DNA of 64,000 nt from Myxococcales bacterium (lineage in GTDB: Bacteria > Myxococcota_A > UBA9042 > UBA3505): the NCBI GenBank assembly GCA_002728755.1, contig PBVT01000085.1, positions 1-64,000 of the forward strand, given 5' to 3'. A model generated the notes under the pieces. It was not told where the DNA came from. It did not search any database and was given only the letters and a program-made list of their open reading frames with translations. The translations under genes were made by a program, and so were the position numbers. Shown here one piece after another: positions 29,809-39,220 of this stretch. The stretch's first letter is position 1, and every line of letters starts with the position of its first letter.

Positions 29809-30384
29809 ATGAACCAGACCAACCCGTCGCCCAGTGAAGAACTGAGCCCTGGTATAATCCTTGTCTTTTACGGTGCCATGGCGCTGGGAGCCTGGTATTG
29901 GGCCGGAGGTTTCGGTGAGGGTGGTGGCGTTTCGTTTCGGACCGCAGACGCGAAACTTCCCTGGGCTCTTGCAGAAGGTATCGGTTTTGGTTTGGCCGTT
30001 GTGGGGGTGACTAGCGTTCTCTTACGAGCGAGTGAGGCATTGCGAAGGGTTGCGGCCGATATTCGCCAGATAATTGGTCGGCCTGGCATCGTGTCGATTG
30101 CGCTGATCGCCGCGGCCAGTAGCGTTGGGGAAGAGATGTTGTTTCGAGGAGCGATGCAGAGCGCATGGGGGTTTGCGCCCACTGTGGTCGTTTTTGGTTT
30201 TGTTCATGGTCTGCCCGGTACACGGTACTGGGCATGGGGTGTCTTTGCTTTCGTTGTCGGTATTGGTCTTGGTTTGATGACCCTGCATACCGGCTCGATT
30301 CTAGCAGCGACCCTCGCTCACTTTACCATCAACTACATTAATCTGAGCCGGCTGGTTGCGAATCGATTCGATGAATTTATATGA
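29809..30384 (+). CDS. CPBP-family intramembrane metalloprotease
   Basis: SSVGEEMLFRGAMQ (EExxxR), FGFVHG, LAHFTIN motifs. Confidence 0.85.
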   Translation: MNQTNPSPSEELSPGIILVFYGAMALGAWYWAGGFGEGGGVSFRTADAKLPWALAEGIGFGLAVVGVTSVLLRASEALRRVAADIRQIIGRPGIVSIALIAAASSVGEEMLFRGAMQSAWGFAPTVVVFGFVHGLPGTRYWAWGVFAFVVGIGLGLMTLHTGSILAATLAHFTINYINLSRLVANRFDEFI

Positions 30385-30486
30385 GCGCTGTGTCGTATTC
30401 CTATGGGATGAGACACTTGCCCATGCAAACAATTGCAACCATACTCGATTTAGCCAGGTAAGCCCTACCTGTTCTCACCCACGAGG

Positions 30487-30744
30487 ATGTTCGTGTTTGC
30501 ATTAAGTCGCCACATGGTCATCTGGTCTATTCTAGACATCAAGATGGCCGCTCTCGTTTTGGTGGTAGCGATAGCGTTGTCGGTTCTGGTGCTCGCCATC
30601 TACGCTCGCGGGAAGAGATGGTATGTCTACGCCTTGGCAGGGTTCTGCCTTATTTGCGGTTTTTCAGTGCTGATCTTTGTAATCGTTCAGCTGGTTCTTC
30701 CAAGTTCAGTTCTCTACATACGGGCGTTTTTTTCGTTGCCGTAA
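30487..30744 (+). CDS. Small hypothetical membrane protein
   Basis: 85-aa ORF with two hydrophobic segments between annotated genes. Confidence 0.4.
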   Translation: MFVFALSRHMVIWSILDIKMAALVLVVAIALSVLVLAIYARGKRWYVYALAGFCLICGFSVLIFVIVQLVLPSSVLYIRAFFSLP

Positions 30745-30789
30745 CTTGAGTTTCCTGGGAGATTGTGCCAGTAAGCAAAAAGGGAGACA

Positions 30790-30811
30790 GGGGGTGACCG
30801 GAGTCACCCCC
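30790..30811 (-). terminator. Putative hairpin terminator downstream of the phasin-like gene
   Basis: GGGGGTGAC-CGGA-GTCACCCCC, a perfect 9-bp stem; on the minus strand followed by TGTCTCCCTTTTTGC. Confidence 0.5.
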
Positions 30812-30868
30812 CGTCGGGCTCGGAGGAACAGTTGTCGTCTGTTTTAGTAAACAGCGACTATATTTCTT

Positions 30869-31345
30869 TTATTTCGTGGAAGCCTTTTCGAGCTTCTTGA
30901 TGCGGGTGTCCAAAGGCTTGAGGTCTTTGCGCATCACACGACTCTCCAGTCGACGCTCCAGGGAACGAACCTTACGAGTAAGCTCGTCGACCTTGGATTC
31001 GAGAGACTCGACCTGATCGGTAGAAGGAAGGTTCAACCGATCCAGAGCGGTCTGGAAAACACGGCTAAGCCGATCGGTGATTTCCTGTGTGGATAAGCGA
31101 TCGGAAAGATTGGTGAGCTGCTCGGGAAGTTTTCCCTCGACCTGCTTCACCAACTGTACAAGCTGTGGCTGCTGACGAATGGTTTCTTCAAGTTTACGAA
31201 TCTGATCCGTCGATGTGCTCTTAACTCGCTCCGCCGTCTCTTCAAGGATTCGGCGAGTATTGGACTCAAGCGGACGAAACCGCTCTCCAGCGGAGATCAC
31301 TTTCGCGGTCACAATTTCTTTAATGTTTTGTGCGTTGGTAGCCAT
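30869..31345 (-). CDS. Coiled-coil, phasin-like protein
   Basis: 158 aa; helical, with C-terminal VESLESKVDELTRKVRSLERRLESR typical of phasin-related proteins. Confidence 0.5.
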   Translation of the reverse strand: MATNAQNIKEIVTAKVISAGERFRPLESNTRRILEETAERVKSTSTDQIRKLEETIRQQPQLVQLVKQVEGKLPEQLTNLSDRLSTQEITDRLSRVFQTALDRLNLPSTDQVESLESKVDELTRKVRSLERRLESRVMRKDLKPLDTRIKKLEKASTK

Positions 31346-31414
31346 TTTAATAACTCCTGAACAAAGATAAGCCCGCCTTGTCTGGGGCTTTAATGCAGTG
31401 CATCATAACGCGCC

Positions 31415-31520
31415 GCGTCAAAAAGTCAACAAATTGCGTCAAAATAATTCAAAAACGCTTGATTGCGAGCTTGTTGTGGTTGCAAAGCGCCGGTGTTTCG
31501 TGGCGTCAAATTGCGTCAAA
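31415..31520. promoter_or_regulatory. Candidate operator region: four direct copies of GCGTCAAA in a divergent intergenic region
   Basis: GCGTCAAA at 31415, 31436, 31503, 31513 (start-to-start spacings 21, 67, 10 bp). Confidence 0.55.
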
Positions 31521-31642
31521 ATGGGGTGGGGAGTGTAGGCTGACAGGGAATAGCAGTGGTATAAATTATCCCGTAAATATGTTCTCCGGTTTGACCCTTA
31601 AATCGGCACCGAATATCATGTCCTATCTGAGTGGAGAGATGG

Positions 31643-32308
31643 ATGCGTGTGAAAAACATCCTGGTTTCGATCGTGATGGTTTCTGTCTTCCTGGGTATGT
31701 CCCTGGATGCAGAAGCGCGTCGTAAGAAATCCATGACGGGTGTGTTTATCGAGTCCTTGACGCAGGGGGCGAAGGTCTACGTGGACGGACAATTCAAGGC
31801 GGATCTTCCGTACGAGGATTTGATTCTCCTTAGTCCGGGCCGTCATGTGGTGAAGGTAACGCGGCGTGGATATGCTACCAGGACGGAGGTTATCACCCTT
31901 CGCAAAGGTAGACAGGAGTATCTGGAGATTGATCTTCTGCCGACAGCTGGGATCTTCAAGATAGAAACCAATGTGGAAGGGGCCCGGTTATTATTGGATG
32001 GGAAACCCTTTGGTGTTTTGCCATTCGACGGGGATATTCCCATGGGGCGGCATGTATTGACCGTGGTGGCCGATGGTTACATTGCGGCAGAGCGAGGGAT
32101 GGAGATCCAGGGTGGTAAGGATTACGAGATGCGCTTTGAGCTCCGGTTGGCACCACCGATGGCCGCGGCGGATGCGGATTCATTCTATACCAAATGGTGG
32201 TTCTGGACTGTTACAGGAGCCGTTGTGGTTGGCGGCGTAACAGGAGCCGTTCTTTTGACAGGTGATAAACCCACAACGATGACTCCACACACGACTCTTG
32301 AATTTTAA
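31643..32308 (+). CDS. PEGA-domain secreted/membrane protein
   Basis: Two PEGA-like units (GVFIESLTQGAKVYVDGQFKADLPYEDLILLSPGRHVVKV; FKIETNVEGARLLLDGKPFGVLPFDGDIPMGRHVLTV); C-terminal TM. Confidence 0.8.
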   Translation: MRVKNILVSIVMVSVFLGMSLDAEARRKKSMTGVFIESLTQGAKVYVDGQFKADLPYEDLILLSPGRHVVKVTRRGYATRTEVITLRKGRQEYLEIDLLPTAGIFKIETNVEGARLLLDGKPFGVLPFDGDIPMGRHVLTVVADGYIAAERGMEIQGGKDYEMRFELRLAPPMAAADADSFYTKWWFWTVTGAVVVGGVTGAVLLTGDKPTTMTPHTTLEF

Positions 32309-32350
32309 TGTGAACTCTGGTCGACGCATAGAAGTGCGTCATATCCCCGT

Positions 32351-33310
32351 TTGCAATCGCTGGAAAACGAGCTTTCAGCCATGACGGAAACAAGCTGGAC
32401 AATTCGTACAAATGGTGTGGATTACGGTCCCTACTCCAGCGAAGAGATCCTGCAGCTTATTGCTTCCGGAGACCTACGCAAAGACGATCCGGTCACCGCT
32501 CAACCATTAAACAATCCGATGTTGGTAGGTGATGATGAGGTCTTTCTTCAAGCATGCCTGGTGGCAGAGAAAGAAAGAAAGCAACGCTTCATTGAGGAAG
32601 AGGCGGAATCGAATATTCGCCATATGCGCCATACCCAGAGGCGTCGCCCCATTATGGTTGGCCTTTTATTGCTTGTGATCGGAGGGGTCGGCTATGGCGT
32701 TGTTGTGATGCGCACCTCCGAACGAAGTATGGCCCAGTCCACGCATCTTAGCGCGTTGACGCCGATCTCGGCTGCCGGGGAAATGGGGAGCTTTCAAGCT
32801 TTTGTAGTTGCCGAGCCAGAGGTACCACCAGAAAAGGAGCCAGAAGCACCAGCCGTTACGGCAGCAAAAAAGAAACCTGTGCGTTCTGCTCGCCGGGTAG
32901 TGAAAAAGGCAAAGCCCAAGAAAGAGGACAAGAAGCCTGATGACCAACCCATGCGTTTTGATTATACCGCTGACGCGATTAACGTAGATGACGCAGAAGA
33001 AGACGAGGAGCCGGGACGACTCTTTCCTTTGAGCACCGGCGAATTTCGGGCATTTCGCGAGATAGTCAGAGGACGAGTAAAGCACTGCCAGCGAACGCAA
33101 AGTGACCGCTTACCATCGGGGAATTACAAAATACTTCTGACTCTGACCACAAGTGGTCGAGTGAAAGGGGCTCGAATTTCCCCTCCGACCGACGGAAGTG
33201 AACAACTGATCGACTGTTTAAACCAATATACAGCGTTCGAGAAGACCCGAGAATTCTCCGGCCAGTCGATGACATTATCCTACCCATTTGTATGGGGTGG
33301 GACCGACTGA
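32351..33310 (+). CDS. GYF_2-like domain / TM / AgmX-type (TonB-like) C-terminal protein
   Basis: SWTIRTNGVDYGPYSSEEILQLIASGDLRKDDPVT, TM segment, CQRTQSDRLPSGNYKILLTLTTSGRVKGARI. Confidence 0.7.
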   Translation: MQSLENELSAMTETSWTIRTNGVDYGPYSSEEILQLIASGDLRKDDPVTAQPLNNPMLVGDDEVFLQACLVAEKERKQRFIEEEAESNIRHMRHTQRRRPIMVGLLLLVIGGVGYGVVVMRTSERSMAQSTHLSALTPISAAGEMGSFQAFVVAEPEVPPEKEPEAPAVTAAKKKPVRSARRVVKKAKPKKEDKKPDDQPMRFDYTADAINVDDAEEDEEPGRLFPLSTGEFRAFREIVRGRVKHCQRTQSDRLPSGNYKILLTLTTSGRVKGARISPPTDGSEQLIDCLNQYTAFEKTREFSGQSMTLSYPFVWGGTD

Positions 33311-33394
33311 CTCCACGAAAACAGGGCGCAGCAAGTGGCATGATCGTGTTGGAATCGTTGACATTTTGCCAACTTATCCGTACAACGTCCGCCC

Positions 33395-34006
33395 ATGAAC
33401 GAACTCGGCTATCAGATCTCGTCGGGCGAGAACCTTGGGCAAAATAGCCCTGGTTTCCCCAAATGCCTCATTCGATTGGCTCTGTGGGGTCTGATTGCTG
33501 GCGCTACCATATTAGTTTTTGGTGGCGAAATAACTTGTCCGGAACAAACGAAAGAATATGAGGGAACTGTAATTCCTGCTCTATTGTCAGAAGACTCTGG
33601 AACGTGGGGTCAACCCACAAAGCACCTCCGCACGTCGCATGATCGACGGCTATTGGTGCCGGAGTACGTCAAGCCGCGTCCATTACGTGCTGCGGCTTCA
33701 TCCAACGCGAGTAGCTTAGCGGCTATGCGTGGTATGGCAACTGCAGAGTATGAAGAGCGTCTTATTACACAGACACATCCGATTGACCGACCTGGTCAGA
33801 CGTTGTGGTCGTTGTATTCCAGTGGGATTGCAGCGACTATAATACCGAATGATTTTCTCTCCGTTCATGACTTGAATCCGGACCTCACCGCAACCACATA
33901 TCGGGCTTTAGATGAGGAATCAGGCCTGCAATGTGTCACTGCGCTGACTCGAAACGACAGGATTCATTATGTCCCGAGAAATGCTTCTAAACATCCAACC
34001 GGATGA
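33395..34006 (+). CDS. Hypothetical protein with one TM, overlapping the RNase E/G start
   Basis: 203-aa ORF with TM segment (LIRLALWGLIAGATILVFGG); overlaps the next gene by 38 bp. Confidence 0.4.
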   Translation: MNELGYQISSGENLGQNSPGFPKCLIRLALWGLIAGATILVFGGEITCPEQTKEYEGTVIPALLSEDSGTWGQPTKHLRTSHDRRLLVPEYVKPRPLRAAASSNASSLAAMRGMATAEYEERLITQTHPIDRPGQTLWSLYSSGIAATIIPNDFLSVHDLNPDLTATTYRALDEESGLQCVTALTRNDRIHYVPRNASKHPTG

Positions 34007-36398
34007 AGAACGAGTAGCTATCATTGAGAATGGGGTTCTGAAGAACCTCGAAATAGAAACAAGCGCCACACAGACCCTTAAGGGTAATATCTACAAAGGG
34101 GTGATCCGGAAGGTGGAGCCCGCTTTGCAAGCTTGTTTTGTAGACTACGGAACGACCAAGAACGGCTTCCTTCCCCGGAGTGAAATTCATTCACAGCTGT
34201 ATCCGGAAGGTGTGTCTGGCTCTCCTTTGATCCAGGAGATCTTCAAGGAAGGTCAGGAAGTCATGGTTCAGGTTGTGCGAGACGCTATAGGTCAAAAGGG
34301 CGTTACCTTTTCCACCTATATTACGCTTGCAGGCCGGTTTATGGTGCTGGTTCCTGACACCGATCGCGTCGCTGTAAGTCGAAAAATGGATGTGAAGGAA
34401 CGCCGTCGTTTCCGTGAAATAGCGGAAGATCTAAAGGTGCCCCCGGGCTATGGAGTCATCATTCGCACCGCAGCAGAGGGGAAGCCGAAGGATCAGATTC
34501 ATGCCGATCTGGATTACCTGCGGCGACTGTACCAGGCCGTTCAGGAACGTTACGACTCTAAGAAGGGCGTGGGTATCGTCTATAAAGAGGCCGGGCTTGG
34601 GCTACGATTTGTGCGCGATTACCTGTCGACGGATGTAGATTCGGTTCATGTAGATGACGAAGATGCGCACGATCAGCTGCAAGTCTTCATGACACATGTG
34701 ATGCCCGACAGCCTCGAGAAGCTTCGTCTTTATCGAGGAGAGAAGCCGCTGTTTTTCCATTTCAATATCGAAGATAAGGTTGAAGAGAGCTTTCTTCGTA
34801 CGGTCCCGCTTCCCAGCGGTGGCGCGATCGTGATCGATCAGGCCGAAGCGCTGGTAGCGATCGATGTGAATAGTGGCCGAACCAAGGGTCAGAATATCGA
34901 AGAGACAGCGTTTCAGACCAATCTAGAGGCCTGCCGTGCGATCGCGCAGCAGATGCTTATTCGTGACTTTGGTGGTCTTGTCGTTATTGATTTCATCGAC
35001 ATGCGTGATTCGGCAAAACGTCGTGAGATTGAGAGAGAATTACGTCGTGCGATGGCTGATGACAAAGCCCATTATCGACTGGGTCGGATCAGCCAATTCG
35101 GACTTCTCGAGCTGACCAGACAGCGACTTCGGTCGACGGCGCTCCAGACTACCTTTTCGTCCTGTACGACCTGTAATGGGCGAGGCCTGGTGCGTAGTAC
35201 CCCGAGTGCTTCAATGAAGGTTCTACGCCATATACATGACGCGGCGGCAGGGAAGCGTGCCAATGTCATTCGTGCCAATGTCTCGGTAGAGGTTGCCAAC
35301 TTCCTGCTGAACCGGCGACGTAAATTCCTGGCGAGCCTGGAAGAGACGTTCCGATGCCATATCGACGTTCTTGCTGATCCGAGTCAGGCGCTTACAGAGG
35401 TGACCCTTGATTATATCAGCCTTCCATCGGAAGAGCTTCCGGTAGATAAGCCTATTCACCGTACTGAAAAGGTAAATATGGCCTACGAGCAGTTCCAGAC
35501 TGCAGGCTTCGATGCGGGCGTGGATGCTGAGGCATCCGATGCAGAGCCTACGACTCAGCAGGAAACGGGGTCTTGGTTTAGTCGGCTCTTTAGTCGTTCG
35601 CCAAGCAGCACAGAAGCGAAGGTTTCGGTGCCCGATAAGGGTTCTCGACTCGATCTTCTTGAGGGTATTGATGAGGTCGAAGATCTTGGTGTCAGCCCCC
35701 AACAGGAGAAATTAAAAGCCTCTGATAAGCCGGTATCGTCCCGCAGTGGAGGCCGCTCTTCGAATCGGGGACGCAAACCTCGTGCCCGTAGAAAGCCAAA
35801 GCCTCAGGTTGTTGTGGGTGGGTCTATGGAGCTGGTTACAGCAGGTACCGCCTCTACTCCAACGTCTGAAAAAAAAGCGGCTTCGAATTCTAGCAAAGGC
35901 TCAGAAGCGACCGCAGATGGCCCACCAAAGCGTCGTCGACGACGTCGTCGTCGGAGCTCGTCGTCGGCCGGGAATTCGGAGGCTGCTGCAGCTACGACCG
36001 CAGAGGGAACAACGCAAGATTCCTCCGAGAGCAAATCGAAAACGAGTAAACCATCGCCTCGGAAGCCACGGAGAACGTCGAAAGCATCGAAATCATCCGA
36101 ATCCGTGGAAGCGGGTGCGGCGAAACCCGATAAGGCTGAAAGCACGGCTGGTTCAGAGGAAAAGGGTGATACGCAAAAGGCGGATGCCCCGAAGAAGCCT
36201 CGCTCAAGAAGCAGTCGGAGTCGTCGACCTCGGGCGACAGCGGACTCGAACGCCAACGGTGCGGCCGCCAAGAGCGAGCCACCGCCCGTACCGGCTAAAT
36301 CCGAGTCGAAACCCAAAAAGTCTGATGATACGGCCAGCTCTCCCACGAAAGATTCTGGTGGATCCAAATGGGCTCCGGTTATTGACCTTCGGAAGTAA
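33969..36398 (+). CDS. Ribonuclease E/G family protein with long low-complexity basic/acidic C-terminal tail
   Basis: KGNIYKGVIRKVEPALQACFVDYG (S1 domain), AIVIDQAEALVAIDVNSGRTKG, CTTCNGRG Zn-link; tail with RRRRRRRRSSSS. Confidence 0.92.
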   Translation: MSREMLLNIQPDEERVAIIENGVLKNLEIETSATQTLKGNIYKGVIRKVEPALQACFVDYGTTKNGFLPRSEIHSQLYPEGVSGSPLIQEIFKEGQEVMVQVVRDAIGQKGVTFSTYITLAGRFMVLVPDTDRVAVSRKMDVKERRRFREIAEDLKVPPGYGVIIRTAAEGKPKDQIHADLDYLRRLYQAVQERYDSKKGVGIVYKEAGLGLRFVRDYLSTDVDSVHVDDEDAHDQLQVFMTHVMPDSLEKLRLYRGEKPLFFHFNIEDKVEESFLRTVPLPSGGAIVIDQAEALVAIDVNSGRTKGQNIEETAFQTNLEACRAIAQQMLIRDFGGLVVIDFIDMRDSAKRREIERELRRAMADDKAHYRLGRISQFGLLELTRQRLRSTALQTTFSSCTTCNGRGLVRSTPSASMKVLRHIHDAAAGKRANVIRANVSVEVANFLLNRRRKFLASLEETFRCHIDVLADPSQALTEVTLDYISLPSEELPVDKPIHRTEKVNMAYEQFQTAGFDAGVDAEASDAEPTTQQETGSWFSRLFSRSPSSTEAKVSVPDKGSRLDLLEGIDEVEDLGVSPQQEKLKASDKPVSSRSGGRSSNRGRKPRARRKPKPQVVVGGSMELVTAGTASTPTSEKKAASNSSKGSEATADGPPKRRRRRRRRSSSSAGNSEAAAATTAEGTTQDSSESKSKTSKPSPRKPRRTSKASKSSESVEAGAAKPDKAESTAGSEEKGDTQKADAPKKPRSRSSRSRRPRATADSNANGAAAKSEPPPVPAKSESKPKKSDDTASSPTKDSGGSKWAPVIDLRK

Positions 36399-36425
36399 TA
36401 TCGACCACGTTGTATTGGGTTCCTT

Positions 36426-37694
36426 ATGCTCGATTTGAAACGAATACAAAGCGACGCGGAAACTGTTCAGACCGCGTTGTTTCGTCGCAACAACAAACTG
36501 TCTATCGATGACATCGTACGCTTGGACGCCGAACGTCGGAAATTGGTTCAGGAGCACGAGGGGTTACGTCATACCCAGAAGAGCCTGTCCGATGTCTTTC
36601 GAGGCTCAGCACCTGCGGAGGAGAAGGCAAAAGCTCGAGGTGAACTCAAGGAGATCTCCGACCGGGTGAAGGGTTTACATGAAGCCCGTTTGAAGGTTGA
36701 AGACGAGTTGAATTCCCGTCTAATGGAATTACCCAATATTCCTTCTGAGACGACCCCAGATGGACGCAGCGAAGAGGATAATGTGGTTGTGCGGGAGGTG
36801 GGTGAAATCCCCTCGTTCTCGTTCGAGCCGCGTGATCATGTGGCGCTTGGGGAGGCTTTGGGCATACTAGACTTCGAGCGAGGATCGAAAATCACGGGTT
36901 CTCGATTTGCCGTGTACTACAGAGAAGGAGCTCGCCTGGAGCGAGCTCTACAAAGCTTCATGCTGGATCAGCATGTCGACCGAGGATACACGGAGGTCTT
37001 TACGCCGTTTCTTGTGAATCGAGACGCTTTAACTGGTACTGGGCAGCTTCCCAAGTTTGAGGAAGACGCCTTTGTTACTCAGGATGATCTCTTCTTGATT
37101 CCAACGGCGGAGGTTCCTGTCACAAACCTTTTACGAGACGAGATCTTGGAGCCAGGCCAGCTTCCGGTGGACTATGCCGCCTATAGCGCATGTTTCCGTC
37201 GGGAGGCTGGGTCCTATGGAAAGGTTACACGGGGTCTGATTCGACTACACCAATTCCAAAAGGTCGAAATGGTAAAGATCTGTAGTTCTGAGGATTCGGA
37301 GCGGGAACATGAGCGGCTGGTTGATGATGCCGAAGAAGTCCTTCGTCGCTTAGAGCTACCCTACCGAGTCGTAGAGCTATGTACGGGTGATCTTGGTTTT
37401 AGTGCACAACGCTGCTTTGATCTGGAGGTCTGGTCCCCGGGTCAGAACCGCTATGTTGAGATCTCTTCTGTCTCAAATTTTGGTGATTTCCAAGCCCGAC
37501 GAGCCAATATTCGATATCGGCCAGAGGCAGGCGCTAAGCCCCGATTCTGCCATACTTTAAATGGCTCAGGATTGGCCATTGGGCGGACAATTGTCGCTCT
37601 ACTGGAGAATGGCCAGCAAGAAGATGGCAGTGTGCGCATTCCCGAAGCTCTGGTCCCCTATATGGGTGGCTTGGAGCGCATCGAAGCAAAATAA
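36426..37694 (+). CDS. serS: Serine-tRNA ligase
   Basis: [21 protein letters not shown]..., [40 protein letters not shown], motif 3 [31 protein letters not shown]. Confidence 0.97.
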   Translation: MLDLKRIQSDAETVQTALFRRNNKLSIDDIVRLDAERRKLVQEHEGLRHTQKSLSDVFRGSAPAEEKAKARGELKEISDRVKGLHEARLKVEDELNSRLMELPNIPSETTPDGRSEEDNVVVREVGEIPSFSFEPRDHVALGEALGILDFERGSKITGSRFAVYYREGARLERALQSFMLDQHVDRGYTEVFTPFLVNRDALTGTGQLPKFEEDAFVTQDDLFLIPTAEVPVTNLLRDEILEPGQLPVDYAAYSACFRREAGSYGKVTRGLIRLHQFQKVEMVKICSSEDSEREHERLVDDAEEVLRRLELPYRVVELCTGDLGFSAQRCFDLEVWSPGQNRYVEISSVSNFGDFQARRANIRYRPEAGAKPRFCHTLNGSGLAIGRTIVALLENGQQEDGSVRIPEALVPYMGGLERIEAK

Positions 37695-37710
37695 TACTGT
37701 TTGTGTAATC

Positions 37711-37813
<103 letters not shown>

Positions 37814-37860
37814 CGCCGACCTTTCGGTCGGCACCAACAGGATCGAAATCCTGTTACGAG

Positions 37861-37947
37861 CGGAGAGGGCGGGATTCGAACCCGCGGTCCCCGTGAAGGG
37901 ACACACGATTTCCAGTCGTGCACCTTCGGCCTCTCGGTCACCTCTCC
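37861..37947 (-). tRNA. tRNA-Ser(GGA)
   Basis: GGAGAGGTGACCGAGAGGCCGAAGGTGCACGACTGGAAATCGTG...GGGTTCGAATCCCGCCCTCTCCG; long variable arm; loop CTGGAAA. Confidence 0.93.
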
Positions 37948-37973
37948 GAAATAAAATAGAACAGCTCTTTTCT

Positions 37974-38063
<90 letters not shown>

Positions 38064-38073
38064 GAAATCTCGG

Positions 38074-38601
38074 TTAATCCGAGGAATTCGACTGCGTATC
38101 CGCTTTTTTGGTTCGCTGAGCACGGAAGAAATTCCGGAGTAATGTGCCGGTTTCCTCACCGAGAACGCCGCCTGTTACATCCGGTTGATGGTTTAATCTG
38201 GAATCTCCAAGTAGCGTGTAGAGGCTCTCAACGGCCCCTGCTTTTGGATCGGATGCTCCATAAACTACCCGGTCGAGTCTTGCCAGGACCAGCGCGCCAG
38301 CGCACATCGAGCAGGGTTCAAGGGTCACATATAATGTACACCCTAGAAGTCTCCAGTCTCCGAGCTTTTTAGCTGCCTTACGCAACACCAGGATCTCTGC
38401 ATGTGCCGTAGGATCGGATGATATCTTTCGGGCGTTGCCTGCTCGAGCGATAATCCTATCCTCGTGGACAACGACGGCTCCAATGGGGATGTCGCCCTTG
38501 TCTTGCGACTTCTTGGCAGCATCCATGGCGGCCCGCATAAAGAACACATCTCGGTCCGTTTGGTCGGTGTCACTCGTAAAGACTTTTTTAGTAGGGCTCA
38601 T
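38074..38601 (-). CDS. tadA: tRNA-specific adenosine deaminase TadA
   Basis: MRAAMDAAKKSQDKGDIPIGAVVVHEDRIIARAGN, DPTAHAEILVLRKAA, TLEPCSMCAGAL. Confidence 0.93.
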   Translation of the reverse strand: MSPTKKVFTSDTDQTDRDVFFMRAAMDAAKKSQDKGDIPIGAVVVHEDRIIARAGNARKISSDPTAHAEILVLRKAAKKLGDWRLLGCTLYVTLEPCSMCAGALVLARLDRVVYGASDPKAGAVESLYTLLGDSRLNHQPDVTGGVLGEETGTLLRNFFRAQRTKKADTQSNSSD

Positions 38602-38650
38602 GTATTGATCCTGAAGAAAGTAAATCAGAGCGAAAAAAGCTGGCGTGGGG

Positions 38651-38724
38651 CACGCCCAAGAGGATTCGAACCTCTAACCTCCTGATCCGTAGTCAGGTGC
38701 TCTATCCAGTTGAGCTATGGGCGC
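38651..38724 (-). tRNA. tRNA-Arg(ACG)
   Basis: GCGCCCATAGCTCAACTGGATAGAGCACCTGACTACGGATCAGGAGGTTAGAGGTTCGAATCCTCTTGGGCGTG; loop CTACGGA. Confidence 0.93.
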
Positions 38725-38756
38725 GTTACGCACATGTTGGAAAAACAACATACGAG

Positions 38757-38847
38757 CGGAGAGAGAGGGATTCGAACCCTCGATGGGAGTTTTGTTCCCA
38801 TACTCGCTTAGCAGGCGAGCGCCTTCAGCCAGCTCGGCCATCTCTCC
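38757..38847 (-). tRNA. tRNA-Ser(GCT)
   Basis: GGAGAGATGGCCGAGCTGGCTGAAGGCGCTCGCCTGCTAAGCGAG...; long variable arm; loop CTGCTAA. Confidence 0.93.
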
Positions 38848-38867
38848 GTTATATCGTGACACCGTGG

Positions 38868-38952
38868 CGGAGGAGGTGGGATTCGAACCCACGAGGGCGT
38901 ATACCCTAACGGTTTTCAAGACCGCCGCCTTCGACCACTCGGCCACCCCTCC
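38868..38952 (-). tRNA. tRNA-Ser(TGA)
   Basis: GGAGGGGTGGCCGAGTGGTCGAAGGCGGCGGTCTTGAAAACCGTTAGGG...; loop CTTGAAA. Confidence 0.93.
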
Positions 38953-39220
38953 GGGGGGTTTGTTTTCGCGCATGGCATGATCCTGAAGATAAACGTCAGG
39001 AAGAAATCCAGTTAACGTTCGTGCCGTGCGCGAACCAAGAAAAGGTCTGTCCGATTTTCAAAGAACGTATTTATACCGTTCAAGGGGCGCGGAATATAGA
39101 TCCACCCCTGCTACGCGTCAACCCCAGGAAGCATAATTGGCCGTAAGATGGTGCTTTACTGCGTTGACCGGAACGTTTGCTCCCGTTAAGACAAGCCTCT
39201 CAAGGAGAGTGGGATAGACC

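Noticed and set aside
38674-38980. ORFs 38674..38973 (-), 38697..38909 (+), 38717..38980 (+)
   Set aside because: They cover tRNA-Arg and two tRNA-Ser genes; not protein-coding.
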